Shown: in pieces, positions 1 to 11,472 of the stretch
Layout: each line of letters begins with the position of its first letter
How positions within the stretch are numbered: position 1 is the stretch's first letter
Assembly (NCBI GenBank): GCA_030847615.1
Contig: JAUMIR010000002.1
Location: 201,483,809-201,547,808, forward strand
Direction: 5' to 3'
Source: Gambelia wislizenii
Taxonomy: Eukaryota > Chordata > Lepidosauria > Squamata > Crotaphytidae
Length of the DNA stretch: 64,000 bases
Notes under the pieces: model-generated
Database searches by the model: none
The model's input: the letters and a program-made list of their open reading frames with translations, nothing else
What the model was told of the DNA's origin: nothing
Program-made: the position numbers and the translations under genes

Positions 1-1625
1 AAACAAGGATAATTACAACAATTAATAACAACATCCACAGTAAACCCAAGTGACAGAAAAAATAAATGCATATCAGACAAAGCCAGGGAATGCCTCCCTG
101 AACAAGGTGGTCTTTAACTCGGATTTAAAGTGGACAAAGAAGTAATGGCCTGTATTTGAGGGGGAAGAAGGTTCCAGAAGTGAGGGGCAGCAAGCGAGAA
201 GGGTCGAATCTGGGATGGAGCAGTGGAGATCCTAGGTTGCGACAGTAGGCCTTGAGTACTAGAATGAAGGGTATGGGGTGGGAACATAAGGAGAGAGAAC
301 GTCAGAGAAATAAAGAGGGGCTAGCCCATGCTGGGCTTTGAAAGTTAGCAACAAAAGCTTATATTGGATACGGAAAGGGAAGGGAAGCCAGTGAAGAGAA
401 AACAGCAAAGGGGAAACATGGTCAAAGCGGCGAGCAGAAGTAATGATGCGGGCGGCTGAATGTTGAACAGAAATTAAAGGGCGAAGATGAGAAAGGGGAA
501 GCCCAGCTAAAAGGAGATTACAATAATCTAATCAGGAGACCACCAAAGCGTGGACCAAAGACTTGGCAGTGGAGGCCGAAAGAAAATAACGTATTTTGGT
601 GATGTTGTAAAGGAAAAATCTGCAGGCTTTGGCTGTGGCCTGAATATGGGGAATAAAAGACAGCAAAGAATCAAAAATAAAACCGAGACTGCGGGCTTCC
701 TGGACCAGATGAATAGAAGTATTGTCAACAAAAACAGAAAAAGAGGATTGAAGGGAGGACTTTGGTGGAAAGACAAGAAGCTCCGTCTTGGACATATGGA
801 GCTTCAACCGCCGATGATGCATCCAGAGAGAGACAGCTGAAAGACATGAAAAAACTTGCTGTTCAAGCCCTGGGGAAAGATCGGGGTGGAAAGATACAGT
901 TGGGTGTCATCAGCGTACAAATGATAGGAAAAACCGAAAGAACTAATAAGTTTTCCTAAAGACAAGGTGTAAAGAGAGAACAATAGGGGACCCAAAACAG
1001 AGCTCTGGGGAACTCCAACAGATAAGGTACAGGAGAAGAGATCTGACCACCTGTGACCACTGCAAAAGATCTATCTGACAGATAAGATTTAAACCAGTTC
1101 AGAACTGAGTTCGAGAACCCAATGTCACATAGTATATCAACTAAAAGACAGTAATCCACAGTGTCAAATGCCACAGATAAATCGAGGAGGATAAGCACAG
1201 AATAGAAACCATTTGCCTTGGCCCATAAAAAAAATCATTAGAGATCTTTGTGAAGGCCGTCTCAGTGGAATGCCGTGGGCGGAAACCAGACTGAAAAGGT
1301 TTGAAGATGGAGTTGGCTTCAAGAAACTCAAGGCAGCGGGAATAAACAACCCATTCCAAAACCTTAGAAAGAAAAGGGAGAAGAGAGATCGGGCAATAAC
1401 TAGACAAAGAAGAGGGGTCAAGAAAAGATTTTTTCAAAATAGGGGAAACAAGAGCATGTTTAAAGTCAGAGGGAAAAGAACCAGTAGAAAGAGAAAGATT
1501 AAAGATAGAATGAAGCGAAGGAAGGAAGGAGGGGGCTATAGAGATTAAGAGACGAGGGGGAATTGGATCAAGAGAACAAGTTGTAGGTTTGGAAGATTCA
1601 TTTAATTGACTAACCAATGCATTTA
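1..1625 (-). mobile_element. 5'-truncated L2-like LINE (reverse transcriptase remnant)
   Basis: Read on the minus strand, this stretch encodes the reverse transcriptase of a non-LTR retrotransposon of the L2/CR1 group. In order from right to left it has an N-terminal RT part with SGFRPRHSTETA (frame 1617-1141), the palm motif AFDTVDY (frame 1198-956), GPLLFSLY followed by the catalytic YADD box (about 917-906), and a C-terminal part with ARRFDHVSPLLFSLHWLPF (about 470-400). The domains lie in different frames and stops occur between them, so it is a dead copy. No endonuclease domain is seen to the right of 1625, which fits ordinary 5' truncation. The 3' end lies near or beyond position 1. L2 rather than classical CR1 is inferred from the RT wording. 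Confidence 0.85.
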
Positions 1626-1639
1626 TCTGTTTAAATTCC

Positions 1640-3690
1640 CCACAGAAACTGGGAAGCCTTGAATCTCATATAGAGGTATAATCTTCTTTCTATTTATTGT
1701 TAGGGAATAGGTCTCAAAACAATAGCTATTATCACATCTGTGACTTCATCACAAACTGAAGTGATCCTTCTTCACTAGCAAAAAGTAGATATAGCTTATT
1801 CAGCTTTTAAAAGGTAAGAAATTATGGCCTACATATAATAGATAACTAATCAGATATAGTTATATTAGACTTGCGTGCCTGGGAAGATATTACTACAATG
1901 TAATAATTCTGGACTACTTCATAAGCAAACTCGCAGTCAATGTGACTTCATTATCATCACATCGTATGAAACTAGCTGGCTTCCTTTTGAATACAATAAT
2001 TATAAGATGATTCCTTCTACTGCACCTAGATCTTAGCTTTAGGATATTACATGAAACGTTTCTCTTATACAGTGAGCCCTCTGGATCTGTGGGCCCCAGA
2101 TCTGCGTATTCAATTAACTGCAGATCATCATGTCCCATATTACAAAATGGTAGTGGTGAATGCAAACACACTGAAGCATCCATGTTAATGTTGCTGCCAT
2201 TTAATAATAAGGTATGTGATAATCTGCATTTTTTCACATCCACACGGGGTCCTAGATACAAAACCCCAATGGATCCAAAGGTCCCACTGTATTTTGTTAC
2301 AACCCTAACTATTATATATGGGCATCAAGTGGATTGATGCAGTACATCAATTCTGCAATTTCTTCTTGCAATCTCAAAGAGTTAACTCCATGTATGCATG
2401 CCTCTGTGTGTTCAGTAGCCCTCTGAACCCCTCACCCCCCCCAATAGTGACATAACGTGACCAAATGTGCTCCCAGAGCCTCAAAGAGTTATGATTGGCC
2501 GTTTAAGTGCTATTTTGACCTCCCAGCCTGTTTTAGACTTGGAATGATGTAAAAAGCCTGGGGGCAGAAAATAGCATTTACATGGAGGTTTTGGGATGCA
2601 ATTGATGTTTTTTCTTGGGAAGAAAAGCACTTTCATGTGGGGTACAATTGGGAATTTTAAAATGTTTCAACTAGGATTGGGGATTTTAAAGCAGCCTTCT
2701 AAGTTCTAGAGGAAGGCAAAATTGGCCTCCAGACTCAACAAACTGGCCCAACCCTGTCATGCATAATGATTGCTGTGGCAAATAGCCGTTTTACATCCTC
2801 AGATTGCCCCTTTTCTGTCCATACTGAATTGTCTCTCCTGGAAGTCTCCAGGACCAGGAATTCACCTTTTACTCCTGGAGACATCTAGGAAAGAAGAGGG
2901 GGGAGGACTTTTAAGTAGGTTACAGGTCTTCTTATACTACTAAACATCAAAATTACAGTAGTTGCTTTTCAAAACCAGAAGGTTTTGAAAACTTTTCAAA
3001 ACTTAGTTGCTTTTCAAAACTTATGCCTATTTCTGGGGGATTTTGTTTTAGTTTTGCTTTTTCTACTGTTTTCTGGTTTTGGCAGTCAAAAAGGAGAAAA
3101 TTAGCTCTCAGACCCACAGGGATTACCCACCTGTGCTGTAAAGTATAATATTTAGCACTCTGTGTCTTACTGCTAGGAATAAAGCCTGTTTGACTATGAG
3201 CAATGTAGGGATACAGTGAAAAGATCAGCCTGGTTAGGCCAGTCTTGCATCTTGGCTTAAAGAGCAGTTGGGTAGTACAACCTCAGAGACATGACATCTT
3301 CACTTGGTTTAAGTGCCAATATCAACCTAGTGCTCCATGTCCCTAGGATCTTTCCCCTGCATAGTGCTGCTTGGGGGAACCTCCTTTAATATTTTATAGG
3401 ATTCCCCAGTACAACCACCCCTGCCTAGGGGCTTGCCCTGTTTAAGATTCATAATCACCTCAAGGATTAATCACCTTAGTGCACCCATGATTGATGCATT
3501 CAAGGCTGTTCCATGAGCATCAGTATGTGGTTTCAAGGAGAGTGAATCAAGAAACTGTTCAAGCCTCCATATTTTATGATTTATATAATTCCTTATAAAA
3601 TTGTTTAAACATTCTGTTTATTTTTTAAGGATGCCTATTATGCTACTAGAGCATTGGAAATAAATAATATTAGTCTAGAATGTGACTTAC
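1640..3690. other. No gene recognised; AT-rich unique or decayed sequence
   Basis: About 2 kb between the L2-like LINE and the first DIRS element. The short open frames here have no recognisable motif. A C-run lies near 2,437. The stretch probably lies in an intron of the gene whose last exon is at 29.3 kb, if that gene extends this far. Confidence 0.5.
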
Positions 3691-3701
3691 ACCAGGAGAA
3701 A

Positions 3702-3885
3702 TGACAGATCTTCTTCGTGGTCTCTGTGAATCACACAGTTGGGTTATTCCTGCGCCTGTGCAGAGTGTTCGGAACCTTCTGGAATCGCTAAGCAGACTGT
3801 GCTTTGATACATTTTTGGCGGTAACTCCGCCCACCCTAACAGTCCCTTTTAAGACGCTCCCACCTAATTCCCCTCAGTTCCTTTC
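3702..3885 (+). repeat. Left inverted terminal repeat of DIRS copy 1
   Basis: This sequence reappears reverse-complemented at about 9,785-9,960. Shared blocks include CACAGTTGGGTTATTCCTGC, TTTTTGGCGGTAACTCC and CACCCTAACAGTCCCTTTTA. It lacks the outermost 30 or so bases found at the right end, so the left terminus looks slightly truncated or diverged. Confidence 0.85.
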
Positions 3886-4103
3886 TTTCTGCCATGTTAG
3901 CAGCTTGAATGAACCTTCATTCGCTAGTTTTTTCTCTTTCACTTTCAATTTGATTGGATTTTTGACTTGGCTTGGATTTTTGACTATGATTTTCTCTCAC
4001 TCCTCTGGATTTGGCACTCTCTCTCTGAACTTGGTGTTGACTTGGATCAGTTATATCTACTCCTCATGTTTTTCCCTTTGGATTTGGCGACTCTGTGAGT
4101 AAA

Positions 4104-6350
4104 ATGTTTGTGAGAGGGGCCTTTAAGAGTTGTGTCATCTGTCAGGCTAAACTCCTGAGTGCAGATGGCCATTGCCACTGCCTGATTTGTCTTGGAGAGA
4201 CCCATAACGTTGACTCTTGTGTGCACTGTAGGGCCTTTACCCCCCAGGCATGCAAGCATAGGATGTCCTGTTTGAAGTCCTTCTTATATGAAAGGGCTTT
4301 AATTCCGGCCTCTACTTCGACTCTGGCCTCTACTTTGGCGCCCGCACCACCTAAACGCGGTTGTTCGCCTTCTCCAAAGACCAAGACCCAAAAGCATCAT
4401 CAGTCCCGTAGCCCTTCCTGACGTCATTCGGTTGCCTCGGATCTGGAAGCAGTGCGTGGTTCGCACAAACATGCCTCTTCTTCGGATTCAGCTCGGGATT
4501 GAGCTCACTCGACGCCTTCAACATTGACACGGGACCACGAACCCTCCACCTCGAATGCTGTCCCTTGGGACCAGGCACCTTGGTGCTTCTGGAGAGGCCA
4601 TACAGTCCTTAAAGAAAAAGAAAAAGGACAAACACTCCTCTTGGCATGAGGACAACTGTAAGTCAAAGAGCAAGCCGAAGGATGCATCAAAGAAATTGAA
4701 GTCGACGGCCGTTCCATCTGCGGTCTCTACTGATAAAGCTGCAAAGCCTGTCAATACCGTTGAGTCGCAACCCGCTGTTGAAGCCGAGGCTGTTCTCACC
4801 CGGCCATCCCCAGTGACAACCACAGAGGGTAATGTACCAGGCTGTGCTCTGACCCCTACGGGCTCGGTGGAGATTGTGGCAGTGGAAGTACCTTCGGGTG
4901 CCAACACGGATGTGTCACCCCAACAGAAGGGCCAATCACCAACCCTTGTCATCTTGAGAGCCCAACTTCTTGAACGCTCCGTATTGGACGTCAAAGTTGA
5001 GGTCGTCGAATCCAAGGTTGCTACCCGAACTCGACTGTTCACGTCCGGCATCCATGATGATGAACCTGCTTACACGGCCTACGACCTGGCACATTCTGTC
5101 TACCGAGCTGGATTCATGTCGCCTACTGGCTCTCAGATTCTGACCTCCTGAGCATATGACTTCAGGGAAATGCATGCGGCTCGGCCTGCACACCGTTCCC
5201 TGCAAGGCCTCCATTACAAGGAGCCACGGGACATTCCGAGAAAAGATGTGGAGAATCACGTATCTCCACGTCTGACCGACATCCTCTGCCTCCAACTCCA
5301 CCCACACCACCGCCACGTGCCACCTCTCTGCTCCATGGTGATCGCAGTCCATCACCTGCCCATTCGACGTTGTCTTCATCGGGCTCATGGGATCCATACC
5401 TGCCCTATCTGCCATCTCCATGGCCCGACCTGGTGGAGGATGACTCTGCATTGCCAATGGATGACATCTGTGCTTTTTCTGAGCAGATGGTCCGTATGTC
5501 CCACGCTTTGGATCTCAAAGTTGTAGAGAAAGAGTCGGAACCAGTGGACCCAATCTTCCATCGGATTCAATCGAAGGCTCCTCCTACAGCTACTCTCCCT
5601 GTCTTGCCATCCCTTCTGAAGCTCATGCAAGGTTCATGGGAGAACCCTTCCTCAATCCAGTCTACTTCAAAGAAAATTGATAGACTGTATCGGGTTGGAG
5701 GTGAGCACATCGAATGGCTTCAGACTCACCCTCAACCGAATTCTGTGGTGGTTGAAGCTTCCCAGAATAGAAAACAACACCGTCCTCAATCAACACCACC
5801 CAACCCAGAAGGCTGAAAGCTCGACATAATGGGCAAAAAGATTTATTCTGCGGCAGGCCTGAATTTTCGTGTGGCAAATTACTCTGCCTATATGGGGGCG
5901 TACCAACAAGTACTCCGGGAGAGGATGATGCCCCTCATTCAAGATCTCCCAGAAGAATGACGATGAATGGCTGAAGCAATCTAGTCAGAGGCACAGTTAC
6001 TGGCGGGGCAACAAATGAATTCTGCCTAACATGTTGTGGATTGCGCTGCTAAGGCGATCACGGGATCCATCACCCTGCGTCAACACGCTTGGCTCCGTTC
6101 CTCCGGTCTCACCCCCCAGGCCTCAGCCACCATCGAGGACCTGCCCTTTGATGAATCGGGGCTTTTCAACTGCTCCACAGACAAAAAATTGGAGTTCACC
6201 GAGAAGATGAGGACCACCGCCAAAAAGTATGGTATGGCCACTTCCTCATCTTCTCAGTATCGCTCCAGGGGCCGTGCCAACTGGCATACCACTGCATCGG
6301 GCCACCAGTTTATACAGAGGTTCACTGGTCAATCTTATAGATGCTCCTGA
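4104..6350 (+). pseudogene. DIRS Gag-like ORF, copy 1, broken
   Basis: The frame opening at ATG 4104 encodes a cysteine/histidine cluster (CVICQAKLL, then GHCHCLICLGETH, then CVHCRAFTP) typical of the N terminus of DIRS ORF1 proteins, inferred to bind nucleic acid. It stops at 4,421 (TGA). The protein continues in other frames: a lysine- and serine-rich middle section at 4,555-5,151, a segment around 5,460-5,816, and a C-terminal block at 6,036-6,350. That last block has the conserved DIRS wording LRQHAWLRSSGL followed by IEDLPFDESGLFN. At least two frameshifts plus stops separate the parts. Role is known for the family only: structural or nucleocapsid-like. Confidence 0.75.
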
Positions 6351-6559
6351 TACTTGCCGTCTCCTTAGCCAGTTTCATCAGTGAGGAGCCAAGGGTCAGC
6401 ATTGCGATACCAACCCCCTGCAAGGCAGCAGTCTAAGGATCAAGCCAGGAGAAAATTCTAAATGTCCACCTCACTCTGTTTCTCTCTTCCCTTTAGACCC
6501 CACTGTTCAGAGATCGACTCTCGAACTTCCAGGAAGCCTGGTCTTTAATAACATCAGAC

Positions 6560-7310
6560 CGCTGGGTATTTCAAATTGTCCAGAACAGCTGTTGTATCAA
6601 ATTCAGTTCACTACCTCCGACAGGTTGGGTTCAATCAACATTGCCCTCCCCTCCCCTCTTTGAGGAGGTGCAGACGCTGCTGCAGCATCGAACCCGTGGA
6701 CTCCGAACTTCACCACCTCTGCTTCTTCTCGAGGTACTTCCTGGTCATGAAGAAGGACAGCAGCCTCCGTCCCATTCTTGACCTTCGCAGAATGAACAGA
6801 TACATAGAACCAAAGAAATTCAGGATGGTCACCTTGGCCTCCATCCTACCACTCCTACAGCAAGACAACTGGTTCGCTTCCATAGACCTCAAAGATGCCT
6901 ATTTCCACATCGGGATTCATTCATCCCACAGACGGTTCCTGGTGTTCCAGATCGGTACCGAGGTATTCCAATTCCAGGTCCTGCCATTTGGACTTTTGAC
7001 CGCCCCGAGAGTCTTCATGAAGTGCATGGCGGTGGTAGCGGCCTTTCTACATCAACGTGGAGTGGTGATCTTCCCCTACATCAACAACTGGCTGATTGTG
7101 GCAAACTCTCAACGCCAGCTCAGACTGGACATCAGTCTGACCCTAGATGTGTTAGACGACCTGAGACTTGTTGTCAAGACGGTCGCAGCTTCAACCATCC
7201 CAATCCATCCAGTTCTTTAGAGCTCGGTTGGATTCAGTTACGGCCGCAGACTACCTACCTCGGGACCGATTTGACACCCTTCACTCCCTGATCCATGCCT
7301 GCCGCCGATC
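6560..7310 (+). pseudogene. DIRS reverse transcriptase, copy 1, catalytic box altered
   Basis: Palm and fingers of a DIRS/Ty3-like reverse transcriptase are readable in one frame (6,576-7,220): YFLVMKKDSSLRPILDLR, then SIDLKDAYFHIGIH, then FQFQVLPFGLLTAPRVF. The first palm aspartate (LKDAYFHI) is present. The second catalytic box, expected as Y-x-D-D-W, reads YINNW at about 7,078-7,092, so both metal-binding aspartates are asparagine. The frame ends at 7,218 and the thumb region continues in another frame. The N-terminal part before about 6,700 is also frame-shifted. This copy cannot encode an active polymerase. Confidence 0.85.
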
Positions 7311-7338
7311 CTGAAGACTTTCAGCTCATGCAGTCCAG

Positions 7339-8106
7339 GTGCTTCTCGGTCACATGGCAGCTACTACTTATGTGATGTGCCTCGCCAGACTCTGGTTTCA
7401 CCTGCTTCAACACTGGTTCTTACAAGTGTTCGACCCTCCGCGCAACTCTCCGAACAAACTACTCACGATACCACGGCTAATTCAATGGTCGCTGGAATGG
7501 TGGTTGGATCCGGAGACCGTCTTGTCGGGTATGCCATTCGACCCCCCTCAACCGGACATCTCTCTAATAACAGACACGTCGATGTTTGGATGGGGAGCCC
7601 ACCTCCAAACCTACGAAATCCAGGGCACTTGGGATGCCAATGAACAGACATGCCATATCAACGTCTTAGAGCTTCTCGGTGTCCAGAAAGCACTGCGGGC
7701 CTTCGGGACGATGGTGAAAGGAAAGACAGTTCTGGTGGTCACAGACAACACATCGGTGATGTACTATCTGAACGAGCAAGGAAAAACGAGATCCCCTCAA
7801 CTGCTTCAACTCACACCGAACATCTGGGATTGGTGCGTTTGCAGGAACATTTACCTCCAATCCATCCATCTCCTGGGGGAGGAGAATATTCTTGCAGACA
7901 GACTCAGCCATTTCAGCCTCTCCATCCATGAATGGATGCTACACAGGTCAGTAACGTCAGACCTGTTCCAACAATGGGGAACTCCTCAGGTCGACCTCTT
8001 TGCGTCTCCAGAAAATAGTCAGTGCCACCAGTTCTGCTCCAGACGGTGTAACCTGGGCTCGAGGGGCAACACATTCCTCTTCCATTGGACGGGACCCCTT
8101 CTCTAA
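7339..8106 (+). pseudogene. DIRS RNase H region, copy 1
   Basis: An uninterrupted frame of 255 codons follows the RT. It shows the RNase H pattern of DIRS elements: a first acidic site in LITDTSMFGWGAHL, a glutamate in CHINVLELLGVQKAL, an aspartate in VLVVTDNTSVMYYLN, and a C-terminal aspartate in LLGEENILADRLS. It ends with a DIRS connection segment resembling WGTPQVDLFAS. The acidic residues D-E-D-D are all present, so this domain is better preserved than the RT before it. It would remove the RNA strand during reverse transcription. Confidence 0.8.
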
Positions 8107-8130
8107 CTCTTCCCTCCATTCCCACTGCTG

Positions 8131-9400
8131 ATGAGGGTAATTGCCAAACTGCGTTGGGACCAAGCGGATGCCATCCTCATCACTCCATGGTGGCCCTGCC
8201 AGCCTTGGTTTGCAACCCTCCTGCGTCTAGCCAGGCACCAGTTCACCCGACTCCCGATCCATCCCGATTTTCTCACCATTCAGGACGGCAAGGTCAGACA
8301 CCCAGATGTGGAGTCTCTACGATTAACAGCATGGAGACTGCGACCTTGAGTCCATCGTCCGTTCAAAGAGCCACTGTCACTGTGTCCTCGGGTTCATCCT
8401 CGGTTCCAACAGGTCAGATCTCACCATCTCTCCTTCCAGAAGTTCAGGCTGTCGTCGACGCTGCCCAATGACCTGCCACCCGTAAATCGTATCACTACAA
8501 GTGGAAAAAGTATGATGCCTTTCTGGCTGATCGGGGACTGGCTACGGAACCGTACTCCATCCCTATGGTCTTGGAATTCCTTCTCCACCCGTCTACCACA
8601 GGGCTTTTGCTTTCGTCGATCCAGTGCTACTGGAATTCCAGGCTAAAGGGCACCAGTCTCCTTTTATGGATCCGATGGTTAAGAAGTTCTTGAGAGGCTA
8701 CGCCAACCTTCATCCTCTGGTTCTCGAGCCGACTCCAATGTGGAGCCTCGAATTGGTCCTCTCGCAGCTGGTTTGACATCCCTTCGAGCCCATGGCATCT
8801 ACTGATTTGAGGCTCCTGACTTGGAAAACGGCTTTCCTTATTGCTATTACTTCGGTGCGTCGAGCTGGAGAACTCTGTGCCTTGCGCTTGGACCTGCCAT
8901 ACACTGCCTTCCATAAACATAAGGTAGTGCTCCGTCCCGTCATCTCCTTCCTTCCAAAGGTGGTGTCAAGCTTCCATCTGATGCAGGATCTGAAGGATGA
9001 ATTCGAGCATACCCTCCACTCCATGGATGTCAGAAGGGCGCTTGCCTTTTACATCCAGAGAACTGCTCCCTTCAGGAAGTCACCTAAACTGTTTGTTTCC
9101 TATGTTGACTCGAGACTTGGTGAACCTATTTCACCACAATGTCTGTCAAAGTGGGTGACATCGACCATAGCTCTCTGCTATGAACTGGCGAAAAAGCCGC
9201 TGCCGCCACGGGTTCAAGGACACTCGACGAGGGCTGTCTCCACCTTGACAGCCTTCCTCTCTGGGGTACCTCTAGAGGACGTTTGCAGAGCTGCAACTTG
9301 GTCATCACCTTTGACTTTCATTTCTCATTACAGACTTGACACTCGTTCCAGGAACGAGGCTGCCTTTGGGAAAGCTGTACTTTTCTCTTCTATTCAATGA
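8131..9400 (+). pseudogene. DIRS tyrosine recombinase, copy 1
   Basis: The catalytic half is open from ATG 8792 to the TGA at 9,398-9,400. It carries the hallmark residues of tyrosine recombinases: an arginine in ITSVRRAGELCAL, the H-x-x-R box in GHSTRAV, and the nucleophile tyrosine in FISHYRLD. The N-terminal core-binding half (about 8,360-8,780, including YHYKWKKYDAFLADRG) is interrupted by stops at 8,469 and near 8,692. The catalytic domain therefore retains all recognisable key residues while the full protein is broken. In intact elements this enzyme inserts the circular cDNA. Confidence 0.85.
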
Positions 9401-9616
9401 GTGAGTGTTAATGTTTGCCAAGTTACTTGATTGATATCCTTGATATGATAAGTACATATAATAACTTATATATATAACTATATATAGTTCACTTGTGTTG
9501 CTCAAGAATGTGCTGTCAACAAATCCAATTGATATTTGACTACGCAGCATGGTCCTAGTGTCAACATGAATAAGACATACCCTCCTCCAGGAGTGAAGCT
9601 TACCAGTCTACCCAAC

Positions 9617-9998
9617 TGTGTGATTCACAGAGACCACAAAGAAGAGGGACAGGTTGCTTACCTGTAACCATAGATCTCCGAGTGGTCTTCTGTGAATTCA
9701 CACAGACCTGCCCATCCTCCCCTCTATGTCCTACTACATCATATAAACATGCTTAATGTTTCTGATGCTGCTGGTTGCGGCGTCATTCAAGAAACTGAGG
9801 AGAATTAGGCGGGAGTGCCTTAAAAGGGACTGTTAGGGTGGGTGGAGTTACCGCCAAAAATGTATCAAAGCACATTCTACTTAGCGATTCCAGAAGGTTC
9901 CGAATGCTCTGCGCAGGCGCAGGAATAACCCAACTGTGTGAATTCACAGAAGGCCACTCGAAGATCTATGGTTACAGATAAGCAACCTGTCCTTATAC
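9617..9998 (+). repeat. Internal complementary region and right inverted terminal repeat, DIRS copy 1
   Basis: About 9,617-9,720 holds two facing copies of the element termini (TTCACAGAGACCACAAAGA and then GTGGTCTTCTGTGAATTCAC). This is the internal complementary region that templates circularisation in DIRS elements. It is followed at 9,785-9,998 by the right ITR, which mirrors the left end and finishes with ACAGATAAGCAACCTGTCC. Confidence 0.8.
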
Positions 9999-11010
9999 TC
10001 TTGTTCAGATTGATGGATAATGCAACAAGCCTCTGTCAGTTTCTGTTTGCTGATTAATTTCATTAGAAAGCTTATTATTTGTCCGAGTTGCAGTTTATGT
10101 GCATTTTTTAATCTCTTGTAATTCAGGGCTGTGTTCATGTCACTACCAAATATGATATGCCAACTTCAAAAGATTGGAGTTTTTGTAGGACAGCTGATTT
10201 GAATGGGCATGATTGTGATTGGGAGCACAGAAAGAGCATATTGTAAGTTGGTGATCAGATCTCTTTCCTTTTATGAGTATAAATCATCCTCCTGGATCCT
10301 GTGGAGAAGGAGTGGCCAGCCTGCAGGACAGGATCCCTCCAGGGTCAACATGAAATTTTGTGGAAACCCCCCCCCCCCGATTTTTTTGCCTCAAAATGTC
10401 CCAAAATTAACCCCCCTCCTAATTTTTTTGCCTCAAGTCCCAAAATTCTCTCTAGGGGCCCAGGAAGGCTCCCAAACATGCCCCCATGTCTCTTCAAGAG
10501 TGTCTGGGGGCAAAAAGGAGTTGTTCTGTGGGAGCAGGTGAGGCCCTCAAGGTCTCTTAGTCTTCTACAGTTGCCCACTCCTGCTGTAGGGAGTTACTTA
10601 ATACTAAAGGGCACTACCATATTTATTATGATGATAGCAACCCCTCTTGCTTTTGGAGGTTCCATCTGCACAGTGTTGCTCCTGTAATGTATCAGTGGGA
10701 TAGTAGTGTCAGGATTCTGGGATAGGCAATCCAGTAAATTTATGCTGTAAAGAGCAAAAGAGCATAAAGGTCAGCATATTGGCCTACGGGGGGGGGGACT
10801 AACAGTGAAAGCAGTCTGCAGCTGGCCTGTGTTATGGTTTAGAGGCCTGAAAAAGTAGCCTTGACTCAGAGATGCTATCTGTCCTGAGGAATGTAATCTG
10901 CATGTGATCTGTATGTCACTGTAAGCAGTACGTTATTGTGAATGCAGTGTGACTTTGTATTCAGTCATGTACTGTTCTGGGTCTATGCAGTACCAGAACT
11001 GTTTTTTTTT
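9999..11010. other. 1-kb spacer between the two DIRS copies; no gene recognised
   Basis: It contains homopolymer C and G runs (about 10,370-10,379 and 10,790-10,797) and an imperfect direct repeat of the phrase TTTTTTTGCCTCAA around 10,381 and 10,424. No coding motif or RNA gene was recognised. Confidence 0.5.
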
Positions 11011-11472
11011 TCTTCATGGTCTCTGTGAATCCACACAGCTAGGTTATTCCTATGTCTGCGCAGTGCACACGGAACCTTCTAGAATAGTTATATAGCAGAT
11101 TTTTGCTGGTAGCTCCACGCACCCTAACAGTCACTCTGAAGCGATCCTGCTTATTTCCCTTAGTTCCTTTTCATCGCCATGGTAGCAGCACGCAAGGAAA
11201 CTTCGCTCTGATTTGGAATAGTTTCTCTTTTGGTTTTGCCTTCTCTTGACTTGGACTGCCTTGACTTCAGTACTGCCTTATCCTATGGACTGTTTTGCTT
11301 GATATTTGCTTGGTATTCCTTGACCACGGACTGTTTTTGACAACTTTTTCTTGCTCCCTTGGCTTTGATTTGGACTCTGATTTCTGGTAACTGTCTGAAC
11401 TCTCTGTTAACAACCTCGGACTGTTTTTGACTATTCTCTTGCCTTTTCCCTGTCACTGCACTTGAGCTTGAA

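Larger units (their letters stand above)
3700..9998 (+). mobile_element. DIRS-type tyrosine-recombinase retrotransposon, copy 1
   Basis: A 6.3-kb element read left to right with the DIRS order: inverted terminal repeat, Gag-like zinc-finger ORF, reverse transcriptase, RNase H, tyrosine recombinase, internal complementary region, inverted terminal repeat. The left end (3,702-3,885) is nearly the reverse complement of the right end (9,785-9,998). Both contain the Gag-side UTR sequence around GGAACCTTCTGGAATCGCTA. DIRS elements integrate through a circular double-stranded intermediate and make no target-site duplication; none was seen here. Frameshifts and stops break gag and RT, so the copy is not autonomous. 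No adenine methyltransferase domain, present in many DIRS elements, was noticed. Confidence 0.9.

Noticed and set aside
3701..4102. 133-codon frame at the left end of DIRS copy 1
   Set aside because: It lies in the inverted terminal repeat and leader of the element and has no conserved domain. The Gag-like frame starts at 4,104.
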